Shown here in pieces: positions 1-10,216 of a stretch of DNA of 64,000 nt. The first letter of the stretch is position 1; every line of letters begins with the position of its first letter. This DNA is from Rhododendron vialii (lineage: Eukaryota; Streptophyta; Magnoliopsida; Ericales; Ericaceae), in assembly GCF_030253575.1 (NCBI RefSeq), contig NC_080562.1, positions 41,145,852 through 41,209,851 on the forward strand, given 5' to 3'. The notes under the pieces were generated by a model that saw only the letters and a list, made by a program, of their open reading frames with translations, was not told the origin of the DNA and ran no database searches. The position numbers and the translations under genes are program-made.

Positions 1-951
1 TACCTTATGTGTAATATCACTATTAAAGCAATATAAAACGGGACTAGTCACACCAAATATCTACAATATTGGGTGCTCATCAAAGTGTCAAACTAATGTT
101 GAACAAGCTACTACTCTACTCGTTCAACTTATGTAAAGAAATTCAAACTATTCGAGATCAATTTGCGTTTTTTTTGTTGCCATATGGTAGAATGTTAGGG
201 GTTAATTGTTAGTAGTTATAACAAAAGTCGAGCACCTCTTCCATGAAAGGTGGTGTTTGAGATCAGTTTGCTTTTGACTTCATTAAAAATTATTTAGAAT
301 CGACTCATCTGATAAACAAGTTTGGCTTAGAGCTAGTTAAATTTTCAAATTGAGTTCGAGTAATCTCTTTGTTCAGCTCATTTAGCTCGTTTACCATCCT
401 ACATTCTTACTACTTGTCGCTTTTTCTTCTCTCAATTTTTTCTCCAAAAATTTCGAAACAATTAAGCCCCAGGCAAACACTGAAAAAATTATTTGAAGGT
501 CTCCTGGCACCATCACTTGGTACATTCTTATTTATCACACATTTTTGCGAACCCAATGCTAAGTGTATTTATTCCACGAAAATATGTTATAGAATATGGA
601 TAAAGGTGTTGGGCATAGCCTATCCTGTGTACAACACAATGCTATACGCAATTCGAGCCATTAGATCGTGTATCCAACGGCTTGAATTTTATCTCAACAA
701 TTAATGTTTGAAAATCATTTATTATCGAGATGAAATTTAAGCAGTTAGATGCACGATCCAAGTCAGCAGCATCCCCAGTTGACTTAACTGACTCCAAAAG
801 GACCAAGACAAAACTTGTGCTTTCAATGCACTTCCTAGTCGCAACGCGCCAAAACTTGCCAAAACACAACCTGTGCTTTCGATGCGCTTCCCATCCCAAC
901 GCACCAAGAATTGCCAAGTGCTTGGAACTCGCTATCAAAAGATCACCAAAG

Positions 952-988
<37 letters not shown>

Positions 989-1040
989 TAAACCTTTCAA
1001 ACCAGAGGAAGCCATAGAAATCAATAGCCTCCATTACCTT
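1..1040. other. AT-rich flank, no gene recognised
   Basis: I see no supported coding region here. The open frames are short, without family resemblance, and one on the minus strand is partly an artefact of the CT repeat near 955-985 (it reads as repeated Arg-Glu). The last 100 bases plausibly form the leader of the plant-mobile-domain gene whose ATG is at 1045, because CT-rich leaders are common in this window. Confidence 0.5.
955..985. repeat. (CT)n microsatellite
   Basis: An uninterrupted CT run of about 15 units lies 60 bases upstream of the ATG of the plant-mobile-domain fragment, so it is probably leader sequence. Confidence 0.9.
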
Positions 1041-1044
1041 ACCC

Positions 1045-1230
1045 ATGGGGGAAAACCCAGAAGATGCAATCATTGAAGAAAGAGAAGAGCTTATGGTATC
1101 ACCCTCTGGTGGAAACCCATCTCACAGACCCGCCCATTTCCTGAAGCCCTCAGTCACCTCCATTAAAGGACCAGTTTGTCACCTTCCTTCGGGTACATTA
1201 TTCTCTCCAACTCCAACTACGTACCTCTTC
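1045..1230 (+). pseudogene. N-terminal coding segment of a plant-mobile-domain (MAIN-like) gene
   Basis: The frame opens with ATG and reads MGENPEDAIIEEREELMVSP, then SGGNPSHRPAHFLKPSVTSI and a PVCHLPSGT stretch. This is the typical start of the stand-alone MAIN-like / PMD-C family, whose proteins begin with an acidic EEREELMVSPSGGNPT-type segment followed by a KPSV-SI-GPVFELP segment. After about residue 60 the frame runs into hydrophobic non-family sequence and stops at 1312-1314. The missing continuation, including a second version of the PVFELPSGT segment, appears 1.46 kb downstream at about 2697, so this is the detached 5' end of the gene ending at 4644. It could be a true first exon joined by splicing, but the overlap of the two copies argues for an insertion or duplication that broke the gene. 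Confidence 0.7.
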
Positions 1231-2690
1231 TCTCTGAGTTCTTGTTTTTTGGTATTAATTTCTGTCGTTTTTGGATTTTTGTTAAAGCATCTCCCCTCTT
1301 TACACAAATCTTAACTTAAACTCAAATTTGTGTAAAAATCACCCAAGACATTCCTCCACTCCTTGCCCAAACCCATACCAAATTTGAGTTCAAACCCTTA
1401 CTCAAATTTTTGAACGTAAATTTCACAACTTCAAATTTACGACTTTGCTATTACTAAAGTTTTTACTCATATTTGTGCATTGAATTAGGAGAATTTGAAA
1501 ACCAAAAAATTATGACTAAAAAGCAAAAAGAGTGAAATTTTGTCTCATGGGGTCGAAAATCTCTTGTATTATTTCCCGTACAAATTATCCTCTTGCTGAA
1601 GCTACAAAATTACCCATGAAAGGATTGATTATTTTCCTATACAATATGAGCTAGTTAGCTGTTAGCATTCCTATCCTAGTAGGAAGGTTCTAACAAGATA
1701 TATAGTACGGATACTCAAAGGGATGGAAGTCCGCTTTTAATTCCTTTATTTACTTATCCTGCGCTATTCCTAAATAAGGATCGTGAACCTATCTATTTCC
1801 CTTCTATTGACCTAGTTTTCTTGTGAGAATATCATATAGTGAGGGTGCGGTGTAGAGATGATCGATTGGTTGATGACCTGAAGTCAATCTTCACGTGAGA
1901 GCTGCTTGAAAGTTAACAGATTAGTCTCTATCCAAAAAGTGGGGCTCTGGAGGTGAGGCCAATTTTCAGTCCGATTGATCATGACAAGCGGGGGAAGTGA
2001 CCCTCTCATTTGTCAAAGTTTTTAGATATGAAAGGGCATCATAAAAAATTCACATGCAGTAGAACAAAAAATGAGTGCAATTCAAACAAAGGAGAGTGGG
2101 AAACTCATTTACTTTCATCGAATTATCCATTATTTTGCACACTAAGGAGTGGTCGATGTCATTTTTTGAATGGGTTGACATCCTACCAATTCAATTTTAT
2201 ATTGCATAGTACTAGCAATTCCATTTTGTCCCATGGAGTCACAAGACCCCACTGCCCACAACCATAGCGGTAGTGTCGCCACCAAGTAAGGATGAAAAAA
2301 AATACCAAACAACTCTCTTTCTTTGGCTTTATTGTCGTCGGCCTACATTTTTTAGCAAAAAAAATGACTAACAATGAAAAATTACTGAACTTTCTTTTTT
2401 TTTTACCGTGTCATGCTATATGAAACTTCTTTTTATATTCAGTCTATATCTATATACTTTTCTAATTCCTTTTGTTGGGATAAATGATTGATCTCAAAAC
2501 GAACAAATAAGTAAAAAAATCACGAAAAGTAAATAATACTGAAAAGCCTGAAACTATGAGAGTAAAACCTTAGAAAGAGCATAAGAAACTTTTTCTCTAA
2601 CAGTTTTTTTCACAGGATAAATTTGTATCTTTAGCCCCTAAATCGTGAAGGAAAGATCTTTCTTTGATGAAACTTTCTTCCTCGCTCGAA
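1231..2690. other. Non-coding stretch separating the two parts of the PMD gene, with a Harbinger-like MITE relic
   Basis: No coding sequence of the PMD family is seen here. From about 1288 to 1450 the sequence (starting agcatctccc, with repeated actcaaattt blocks) resembles the MITE at 57748-58099, so part of this stretch is a MITE relic. The rest is AT-rich and unassigned. The stretch is bounded on both sides by copies of the same roughly 50-bp coding segment (about 1171-1222 and 2697-2748), which differ at roughly one base in five. Confidence 0.5.
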
Positions 2691-4644
2691 TTGATTGCCA
2701 GTCTTTGAGCTTCCTTCAGGTACATTTCACTCTCCAACTTCAACAAGTCCCACCTTTATCAATCCTCCATTGAATGTGGAATTCAGGGGCTGTCAAGACC
2801 CTCTCCGCAAGTGGAAATCTTGGTTCGATCATATGCATTTTGTTCACCAATCCACTTGGAAAAAGGCTGGAATTTAAGAAGCAATCGTGAATTCCACTTA
2901 CCATATACGGATTGATAAAGATATAGTTATGGGTTTGGCAGAAAAGTGGTGTTTTGATACAAACACGTTTGTTTTTGATTGGGGAGAGGGGACTATTACT
3001 TTAGAGGATGTTTTGGTATTGGGAGGTTTTTCTGTATTGGGGAAATCTGTTTTAACCCCTCTTGAAAACAGAGAGTTGAAAGAAATTTACGATAAATTAA
3101 TGAAGGGAAGGAGGGAAATCCCACGGGGTAAGGCTACTATAGCCAGACAGCACGATTGGGCGAGGCATTACATGGAAAGCAGGACCGAAATTGAGCACGA
3201 AGCATTTCTTGTACTCTGGTTGTCTAGGCATGTTTTCCCATCCAGTGTGGACTTAATTCGTAAGCATGTTCTCAATGTAGCTATTCATTTAGCAAGAGGG
3301 ACGAGGATTGCCCTTGCTCCCGCAGTTCTCTCGTGGCTTTATCGAGATTTGAGGCTGTTGAAAAATGCTATCTTTTCAGAAAAGGTGCTAAATGTAGGGC
3401 TCAATCTATGGGCTCCAATGAAATTGGTACAGATTTGGGCTTGGGAGAGATTTCCCACGTTGAGGCCTCGACCTAATCCCCTTAATCCTGGTGAGCCAAG
3501 ATTGGCTAAGTGGAACAATGTGAAGAAGAAGAATATTGCGAATGTCGGTCTGGCTCTAAGTTCTGCCAGGGAATGTTTCCAGTGGCGCCCTTACGCCATT
3601 TCTGAGAATAACTGGGTGTTTCCTAAGTTTTACAAAGAAAGAGAAGAGTGGATATCGTTTTGTTTGGGGACGGATGAGGATTTTGTGTCATTTGCTCGGT
3701 TTTTGAGGCCTTGTGAGTTGGTGAATTTGAGGATTTTTGAGTTGGTGGGTTTTGACAGCTTAGAACATTATCTTCCTCATCGCGTTGCAATGCAATTTGG
3801 GATGGATCAAGATCTTCCTGGTCTGGTGCCTCGATTCAATGACATTCCTGAAGCTGCCTGGGAAAATTACAGCAGGCCAATTAAAGATGGAAGGCTGTAT
3901 GTTCCATCAAGATTGTATAAGTCGGATGTAACGACTCGATATTTAGAGTGGTGGAAGCAATTAAAGTTAGCTCAGAAAGATGCGGTAAAGGGAGCCAATG
4001 GAGAAAAGAGCATTACCATGAGCCTGAGAAAACCACCTGAAGAGCCAAAGGGAAAGAATGTGGAAAATGATGCCTTGGGTGCTCCTACCAAGAGAAAGAG
4101 GGTCAACACAGCAAAATCTGGTAGAAAGGACGAAAAGAGCAACACCAAGAGTCCAGAAAAATCGCTCCAGATTCCAAAAGGAAAGAATGTGGAAAATGAT
4201 GTCTTGCTTACACATCCCAAGAGAAAGAGGGTTAATAAAGGAGCGAAACCTGTTGGAAAAGATAAACACAGACTTGTGGACAGTGCAGGAAAGAGAATGT
4301 CTGGTAATGGAAAGCGTTTTCTATGCCCTCAACCTCAAATTCCTTCATCTCTAACTCCGGATAATGTTGCTGGTAAAAAGATGGAATATCAGGTGGAACA
4401 CGGAAAAAATACTACGAGGGGTGAAGTAATGATTGGAGGACCACATAGACCCTGTGCAAATATGATTGAGAGTAGTGACAGAATTCCAAGTGATGGGGTG
4501 AGCATTGCCAACAATGGAGGGAATATCAGTACCCAAAGCACAACTGATATACTATCAGAACTTGAAGTGAGAACAAGCAAGCTTGAGATAGCGGTTGCTC
4601 AGCTGAAAGCTGAAAGATTAGGCGTAAAGGTGTTTAAAACCTAG
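2691..4644 (+). pseudogene. Plant mobile domain (MAIN-like) protein gene with an internal stop
   Basis: The frame gives a long plant mobile domain (PMD, 'aminotransferase-like, plant mobile domain'). Diagnostic blocks in order are KWKSWFDHM, QSTWKKAGI, GLAEKWCFDTNTFVF, TITLEDVLVLGGFSVLG, EHEAFLVLWLSRHVFPSS, HLARGTRIALAPAVL, QIWAWERFPTLRP and LPHRVAMQFGMDQDLP. A TAA at 2875-2877 sits where the family has Tyr in the GIYEAI block; the frame continues unbroken after it. Translation from the next ATG (2929) would give 571 residues lacking the first strand of the domain. The C-terminal third is basic, with two copies of a KGKNVEND...KRKRVN unit (about 4045-4105 and 4180-4235) that look like nuclear localisation signals, and ends in a short Leu-rich coiled coil (LEVRTSKLEIAVAQLKAERL). 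MAIN/MAIL proteins are nuclear and linked to transposon silencing and genome stability. I read this as a host family member damaged in its 5' half; a truncated product is possible. Confidence 0.8.
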
Positions 4645-7007
4645 CAAAAGATAAACGTAATCAGAATGCCGTACTTAGGCTTTTCCTGTGTTTGTCGACT
4701 ATAGTACACCCAGATTTCATCTGCTTGATGAAATAGACATGGCAGTCTTGCTCTGTAACCGTGCTATGATTCTGTCATGAACAGCTTTTCAACTTCTATA
4801 AGTTAATGTAAATCGATGCTATCTGATCGGGGTTAATAGTATCACTGTATGTTTCACCATATGCATGAGTGTCAGGTTCAGGGTTGACCAATGACATGCA
4901 CATGGATATTGTAATGGCCGTATAATATTTCCAAATGGCAGAATATTGCACGTATTAGTCTTGCCTGTTCTGTGCATAGCTATCCTGGATCACCAACTCT
5001 GCGTTTGGAAAAAGGAAGCATCGTATATTTTCAGACTCCTTTACCGTTTCTACTTTTTCAGTTCCGGTACAATTTACTTCTCAAATAGTCTTTTCCATAT
5101 TTTCGACCCATTGATAAAAGTGGTGTGTTATGCTGGTTAATCCTTTCTTCCTGATACTTGCTCCTTTGTAGGTATAAACTGAACAATATCTATGAGCACA
5201 AACTAGCAGACAAGTCGGCACCTGGAGCTATTGTTACGTAGCATATTGAACTTCTAATTTCTCATGGTTTAACCTTTGTTGATGGATATCTTCATCCAAT
5301 CGTGCTATTCCATTCAGATGTTTTGTTGCCTGTTCTTTATCTTTTTGAATTGCTGTTTTTATAAGCCTAGTATGAAGAAAGGCAGCCCAATGCAAGAGGC
5401 TCTGCAGAGTGTCAGATGTGCACATCCTGTTTCCGTATTTGAACATGGAGCAAATTTTCTGCTGTACCATTTGGATGAATCTCATTTACTCAGCTCAAAG
5501 TTTAGCAATACTGACTATGTCAAATACTTGTCTGAACACAAGGGTTGGAGGGAGGAAAAGAAGAACCAGAAAAGCTGCGGAATTTGACCTTGGTTTCCAG
5601 GGCTAAGGGTTTCTGATTTCTCAGCTGATACAAATGATCTTGCCTCTTGTACGTGTTATGAATTCAATCAAGGAGCAGATATGTTCTTGTTAAAGCAGCA
5701 ACGACCACGTTCCAATCGCAATGCATTACAAGAATAATCGTGAAGGAAGTCCATCAATGAGTTTCGAAAATGTCATCATCAGGTTAGGTGAAAATGAATA
5801 AGGTCTCAATTAGATTGAGCATCCCAAAGAGTTGTGGGAAAGTAAGAGTATCTCCGGTTTCAATGAATTCGAGCATAAAGCAGAAACATGACGCCAAATC
5901 TCCTGAAATTCCCTCTGGGATAAAGCAGCAGATACCTTCTCATTCAATCGATTACGATGACCGTGTCGTCACCGTAATAAAAGAGAACAATTACAAGTTC
6001 TTTACTACTTGATGCAGTGAATGAAGATGGCATGGCAACTGAAAGGTTGACTCAGGGCCGAAACGTGCCAACACAGCACCAAGAGAGGATTTGAAGCTCC
6101 CTTAGCCTCCAAAAAAAAAAAAAAACACAATGCCGTTTACTTTTTTTTTTTTTTTTGAGTTTTAAACGATGTGGAATGTGTCGCAGGTTCTAGTCACAAG
6201 AATGAGCTTCCAGGACCAGTAATACATTTACTATCAAATTTTCATCTTTACGGCACTGGGAATTGGGATACACCAGAACATTTGGCATTTCTCAGATAAA
6301 TAGTATCTACAAAAGTGTATTAAGACATTCCATACATTATATATGAGTTTCGTGCATAGTTGGTAGAAAATTCGTGTCACACGAAATAAGATTGCAAGGT
6401 GATTATCCAACTAAATACGTCAGACACGGATTTTACCCCCTATCCCAATGTTGACTGTCTACACAAATATTTGAGCCATAGAAGGATACATGTAACATAG
6501 ATCTACCTCGAGGGCTCCTAGGGGCAAATTTTGTTCTCTAGATTATCCTTTGCAACTTTTTGAGGACTGTTAGAGAGATTTTTTTTTCAAGCACACGATT
6601 TCTAAATGCCTTGCCTTTTGGCAGCCCTTGTGTGACCGAACTGTATATTTGATGGCCGCCACCCTTCCTATTGGAAGCTGGATTTTAAAACACCAAGAAA
6701 AGGAATCTAGTGAAGTGAATGAATCTGGCCATCCCATCAATAGCATTTCTGTGGAAGATTTAATTCTTCAAGATTCTTTTCTTTTTCTTCTAAGAGAATG
6801 AAATGTGTTGAATCTATTTTGATTTTGCTGAAGATGCCATTTACTGTGCTTGTCTCGACTTGTCCAAGGAAAGGTCAAGTTCATTGAATGACGGCTTCCC
6901 AATTGCTGCATGTGGGTCACGTAGACGGACGGCTATGCTTCTTCCATCAAAAGGTTCGCTGTCAATGGGTTATTTTTTGTCAGATCTTCTGGCCGGCCAT
7001 TACCGAT
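4645..7007 (+). other. 3' flank of the PMD gene and intergenic DNA, no gene recognised
   Basis: Several short frames occur (for example 5276-5587 and 5788-6012) but none shows a family motif. The frame ending at 6012 starts close to an ATG, is polar and Ser/Lys rich, and could be an exon of an unrecognised gene, although I see no flanking evidence. Homopolymer A and T runs lie near 6112-6156. Nothing else is supported. Confidence 0.45.
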
Positions 7008-7140
7008 GGGCGGAGTTGGCACAGCGGTAAAACTGTCCCGTTGTGGCCCGAAGATCACGGATTTGATTCTCGATAACTGCCTCTCTCCTTGCAAGGGGTA
7101 ACCGTGCGTACACCAACCATTCCCCGTCGGTACACTCTTT
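7008..7140 (+). mobile_element. tRNA-derived SINE (Au-SINE-like)
   Basis: The segment starts GGGCGGAGTTGGCACAGCGG, a tRNA-like 5' head with an A-box-like block, followed 40 bases later by a B-box-like GATTTGATTCTC. Downstream is a GCCTCTCTCCTTGCAAGGGG block and CCGTGCGTACAC, matching the body of plant Au-type SINEs (small hairpin followed by a TGCGTACA motif). The right end is not clear, so the end coordinate is approximate. No target duplication was identified. Confidence 0.7.
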
Positions 7141-7483
7141 CTGACTATCATCACTACCCGTCTTAGAAACTTCCCAATTAGTCTTGAAACATTAAAATTT
7201 CTGTTTTTACACCCCAACTATTTCTTTCCATTTTCTTGTTTATGACATTCTTGTTTTCTTGGCAATAAAGATTTCGTGGTTCTTGCATTTTGTTTCTATG
7301 TGTTTGAAGCTTGTAATAATGTTTAGAAAAAAAACTAAAGTAAGGTTAGCCTGTGAAATAATATCGACAACATGCAAGCGTGATGACTTTGTGAATTAGC
7401 AAATGCCTTTTAGTGCTTGAGATCAAAAAAACTGGGCAGCGATAAATACTGGAGTATTGAATCAGTTCATAGAACAAAATCTA

Positions 7484-7914
7484 GGCTCCGTTTGTTTCAA
7501 TGTAAAATGTTTTATAGTGATGTAAAATATTTTTCATATAAAATGTTTATTTAGAAAATAAATTTTAAACTTTTTTTTTCCAGTGTTTGGTTGGCACTTG
7601 AAAATATTTTAAAATTTTGACAAAATAATGTAGAGAGATAGAGAGGGAGCTAACGGTGGAGAGATTTGAGAATATTGGAATTGAACGTGGATCAGGACTG
7701 ACGATCGAGGAAGCTGAGCAGTGAAAATTGCAGTAGAAGGCAACGGGTTCATTTCGAAAATAACTTACGGAAGATTTAAGGGTAAATAATTTCATCCAAT
7801 TAATGAAAAATGTTTTACATGTAAAATGTTTTCCTCATTTTTTACACAATCAAACACCGGAAAATAGATAAAACATTTTACCGGAAAATATTTTACACCC
7901 AAACAAACGGAGCC
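7484..7914. mobile_element. MITE with GGCTCCGTTTGTTT inverted ends
   Basis: The left end reads GGCTCCGTTTGTTT and the right end AAACAAACGGAGCC, a perfect 14-bp terminal inverted repeat, with further imperfect pairing of tracts rich in aaaatgtttta just inside. CTA flanks both ends (7481-7483 and 7915-7917), a 3-bp duplication compatible with PIF/Harbinger (Tourist-type) insertion. There is no coding capacity. Confidence 0.85.
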
Positions 7915-7926
7915 CTAATGTAGAAT

Positions 7927-8113
7927 TAACCTCAATGGATTTGCCTAGGACTTAAGAGTTTGCTTTCTCTTAAGGTCTTCGATACGATTCTTCTTGCCAG
8001 CAACTCTCACCTCACCTCAAGTGCATGCATGGAAAGAGCTGTAGGAGGGGCTATAGAGATTAATTCAAACTGAAGAAAAGCTGGCCCGAGACACTCCACG
8101 TTAAAGGAAAAAA
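7927..8113 (+). mobile_element. tRNA-derived SINE copy, diverged
   Basis: It shares the order of blocks with the better-preserved copy at 8578-8800: a gcctaggacttaag head, a B-box-like cttcgatacgattc, and a 3' region ending gctggcccgagacactcc. It lies directly downstream of the MITE at 7484-7914. The internal part is strongly diverged, suggesting an older insertion. Confidence 0.6.
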
Positions 8114-8577
8114 TCTAATATAGAATGGCAAGTCCTAAACCCTTAACCTCTCATTAAACAAAAACTAAAAAGAAGACGTGGGTGTTTGGCATTTCACAAG
8201 CAGGAAAAAAGTTAAAAGACGAGAACAAGGTTTAATTGAATATGATATCTCTTTAACAATGCCCAAAACCAAAAATTACATGTGCACTGCACTACGACTG
8301 TTTGGACATTTGGTAGGCGGGATAAAATTAAAAATATGAAAAACAAAGATTAGTTTAATGTGATATCTTTAACTATGACCAGATTACACGTGCATTGCAC
8401 TACAGCCTTAGCAAGTGGGATTAAAGAATAACCCTGCTGGTTTAAGTCAAAATTACCATCGGAAATGATAATCTGGAGAAGGAACAAGGAAAGTCCACTG
8501 GGCATCATATAACTTGCTTTCTTTTTTCTTATTAATAATGAAAGTGACAATATTAATCCTTTGATGCCTTACCTAGC

Positions 8578-8800
8578 CCGGTTAAAATTAACCAAGGGTT
8601 CGCCTATGACTTAAGGTTTTGCTTCTTTTAAGATTTCAGGTTCGAAGTCTCTCAGGTGCGATCAATTCTTTTGGAGTCTGTCCATACAGAGCATTTGTTT
8701 CGGCTTTAAGTGGGGCACTAGCTAGTGGATGGTGGGTTTATGATCCCCAGGATTGGTCAAGATACGTGAAAGCTGATCCGAACACGTATTTATAAAAAAA
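8578..8800 (+). mobile_element. tRNA-derived SINE
   Basis: The head carries gcctatgacttaaggttttgc and a good B box (GGTTCGAAGTCTC). The body contains gtccatacagagcatttg, the ggtgggtttatgatcccc block and gctgatccgaacacg, and the element ends in an A-rich tail (tttataaaaaaa). This arrangement is that of a tRNA-derived plant SINE and is shared in diverged form with 7927-8113. The tail lies about 40 bases upstream of the candidate TATA box of the S40 gene. Confidence 0.7.
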
Positions 8801-8841
8801 CAAGAAGGAAGAAAGTGACATTAATCACTCTGCTGAGAGAT

Positions 8842-8848
8842 TATAAAA
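8842..8848 (+). promoter_or_regulatory. Candidate TATA box of the S40-type gene
   Basis: TATAAAA occurs at 8842-8848, followed about 30-40 bases later by pyrimidine-rich sequence (ttcctcattctc) that could hold the transcription start. The leader would run to the ATG at 9638, with at least one intron whose acceptor (tttttcag) ends at 9626. Confidence 0.4.
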
Positions 8849-9314
8849 CCAGAATATTCACAACCCATTGTTCCTCATTCTCAAAACCAAGTGGACTCAG
8901 TGACCAAGAAAGCACACTCTGTCCAGCTTCCTTTCTATTCAGTTACTCATTTCTCTCTCCCCATCCCAATTTGGAGCTTTTTCCCCTTTCTCCTTTTGAG
9001 TTCCATAGATGGAGACAGAGACTTCAAAGAGTTTCTCTTGGGAGGAAATACGTACCGTGAATTTGGTTATTTCATCATAAGCTTAATTAGGTAAATCACT
9101 GGGCTTTCCCCATCAGAAGTCAAGTAATCAAAAAAGTAAAAGATCTTTCAGACCCATGATTTATTTGATGAAAGGACAAAGTCAGGTCTGTCCTACTCTT
9201 GCTGTTGCTGTTTGTGCCTATCTCTGTCTGCGGGTTTTATAAATGCCCTTCAGAAATATATCAGCTGAGAAAAACTTATGAAAATATGAATCAGTAACGG
9301 TGATCCATCTTAAC

Positions 9315-9317
<3 letters not shown>

Positions 9318-9370
<53 letters not shown>
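9318..9370. repeat. (CT)n microsatellite in the S40 leader
   Basis: An uninterrupted CT tract of about 26 units lies in the presumed 5' leader or leader intron of the S40 gene. Confidence 0.9.
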
Positions 9371-9373
<3 letters not shown>

Positions 9374-9637
9374 ACTCTCAGAATAGAAACACTTACTTTT
9401 CTCATGTTGCAGATTCTCTTTTCAGAATTCTAAACAAGTTACAACTTGGAATCCAGAAAAAAAAGGTAAAAATACTGGCTTTTACTAGACTAGTTCATGA
9501 TTACCTCATATGGGTATTTCTCTCTGCAGACATCTCTTTCATATTTTTAGAGGGAAAAGAATACCAAGAAAGAAAAAGAACAGTTTTTAGCATCTTAAAA
9601 AGTGCTTTGATTTGTGGGTTTTTCAGGGAAGTCTCTC

Positions 9638-10216
9638 ATGGAGGGAAGGTATGGTGGTAGCAGTGGTTGGACGTCATGGAGGAATGAAGAACTTCAAGAA
9701 GAAGATGTTTGGGCTGTTTTCAGCCAAAGTAAAGATTTTTATTCCAAACCTGTAGTTTCATCCGAATCCTCTCCTTCTATCACTCCAAGGCGGCTCCCCT
9801 CTGCTGCCAAAATGATTCCAAGGAGCACCAATAGCAGTAGTACCCAAGAACCCAAAATAGTTCAGCAATCGGCTCCTGTGAAGATACCTGATTGGTCAAA
9901 GATATATGGGAAGAACTCAAAGAAAGATTCATGGCATGATGATGATGATGGTGGTGGTGGTGATGGTGGTAATTGTACTGGTAATGGGGTCATGAAAGTT
10001 AGTTGGGATAGTGATGAAGATGATGATGGTGATGGTGATGATTCAGATGGGAACATGATGATGATGATGCCTCCACATGAATGGGTTGCTAGGAAGCATG
10101 GAAGGAGCCAGGCAACTTCTTTCTCTGTCTGTGAAGGGGCTGGGAGGACTCTCAAAGGGAGAGATCTCAGTAGGGTGAGGAATGCTGTGTTAAGCAGAAC
10201 TGGTTTTCTTGATTAA
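9638..10216 (+). CDS. Senescence regulator S40 family protein (DUF584)
   Basis: The single coding exon gives 192 residues from the ATG at 9638; an acceptor tttttcag at 9619-9626 lies just before it, so the upstream in-frame sequence is leader intron, not coding. S40 family blocks appear in order: EEDVWAVF near residue 21, APVKIPDWSKIYG near 80, PPHEWVARKHGRSQATSFSV near 145 and the C-terminal signature GRTLKGRDLSRVRNAVLSRT followed by GFLD at the very end. Between them is a low-complexity Asp/Gly/Ser-rich acidic stretch (residues about 100-138) and a run of five Met, encoded by GAT/ATG/GGT repeats likely to vary in length. S40 proteins are nuclear or cytoplasmic and associated with leaf senescence and stress. 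Length and motif order are complete, so I expect a functional gene. Confidence 0.93.
   Translation: MEGRYGGSSGWTSWRNEELQEEDVWAVFSQSKDFYSKPVVSSESSPSITPRRLPSAAKMIPRSTNSSSTQEPKIVQQSAPVKIPDWSKIYGKNSKKDSWHDDDDGGGGDGGNCTGNGVMKVSWDSDEDDDGDGDDSDGNMMMMMPPHEWVARKHGRSQATSFSVCEGAGRTLKGRDLSRVRNAVLSRTGFLD

Noticed and set aside
642-1073. Minus-strand frame of 143 residues with an Arg-Glu repeat
   Set aside because: The RERERER run is the CT microsatellite read in antisense; no family resemblance, and it overlaps the PMD leader.
2887-4644. PMD protein starting at GTG 2887
   Set aside because: Plants start at ATG; the frame is continuous with the upstream PMD sequence across a stop, and the first usable ATG after it is at 2929.
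8789-8798. tatttataaaaa as TATA box of the S40 gene
   Set aside because: It is better explained as the A-rich tail of the SINE ending there; the TATAAAA at 8842 is preferred.
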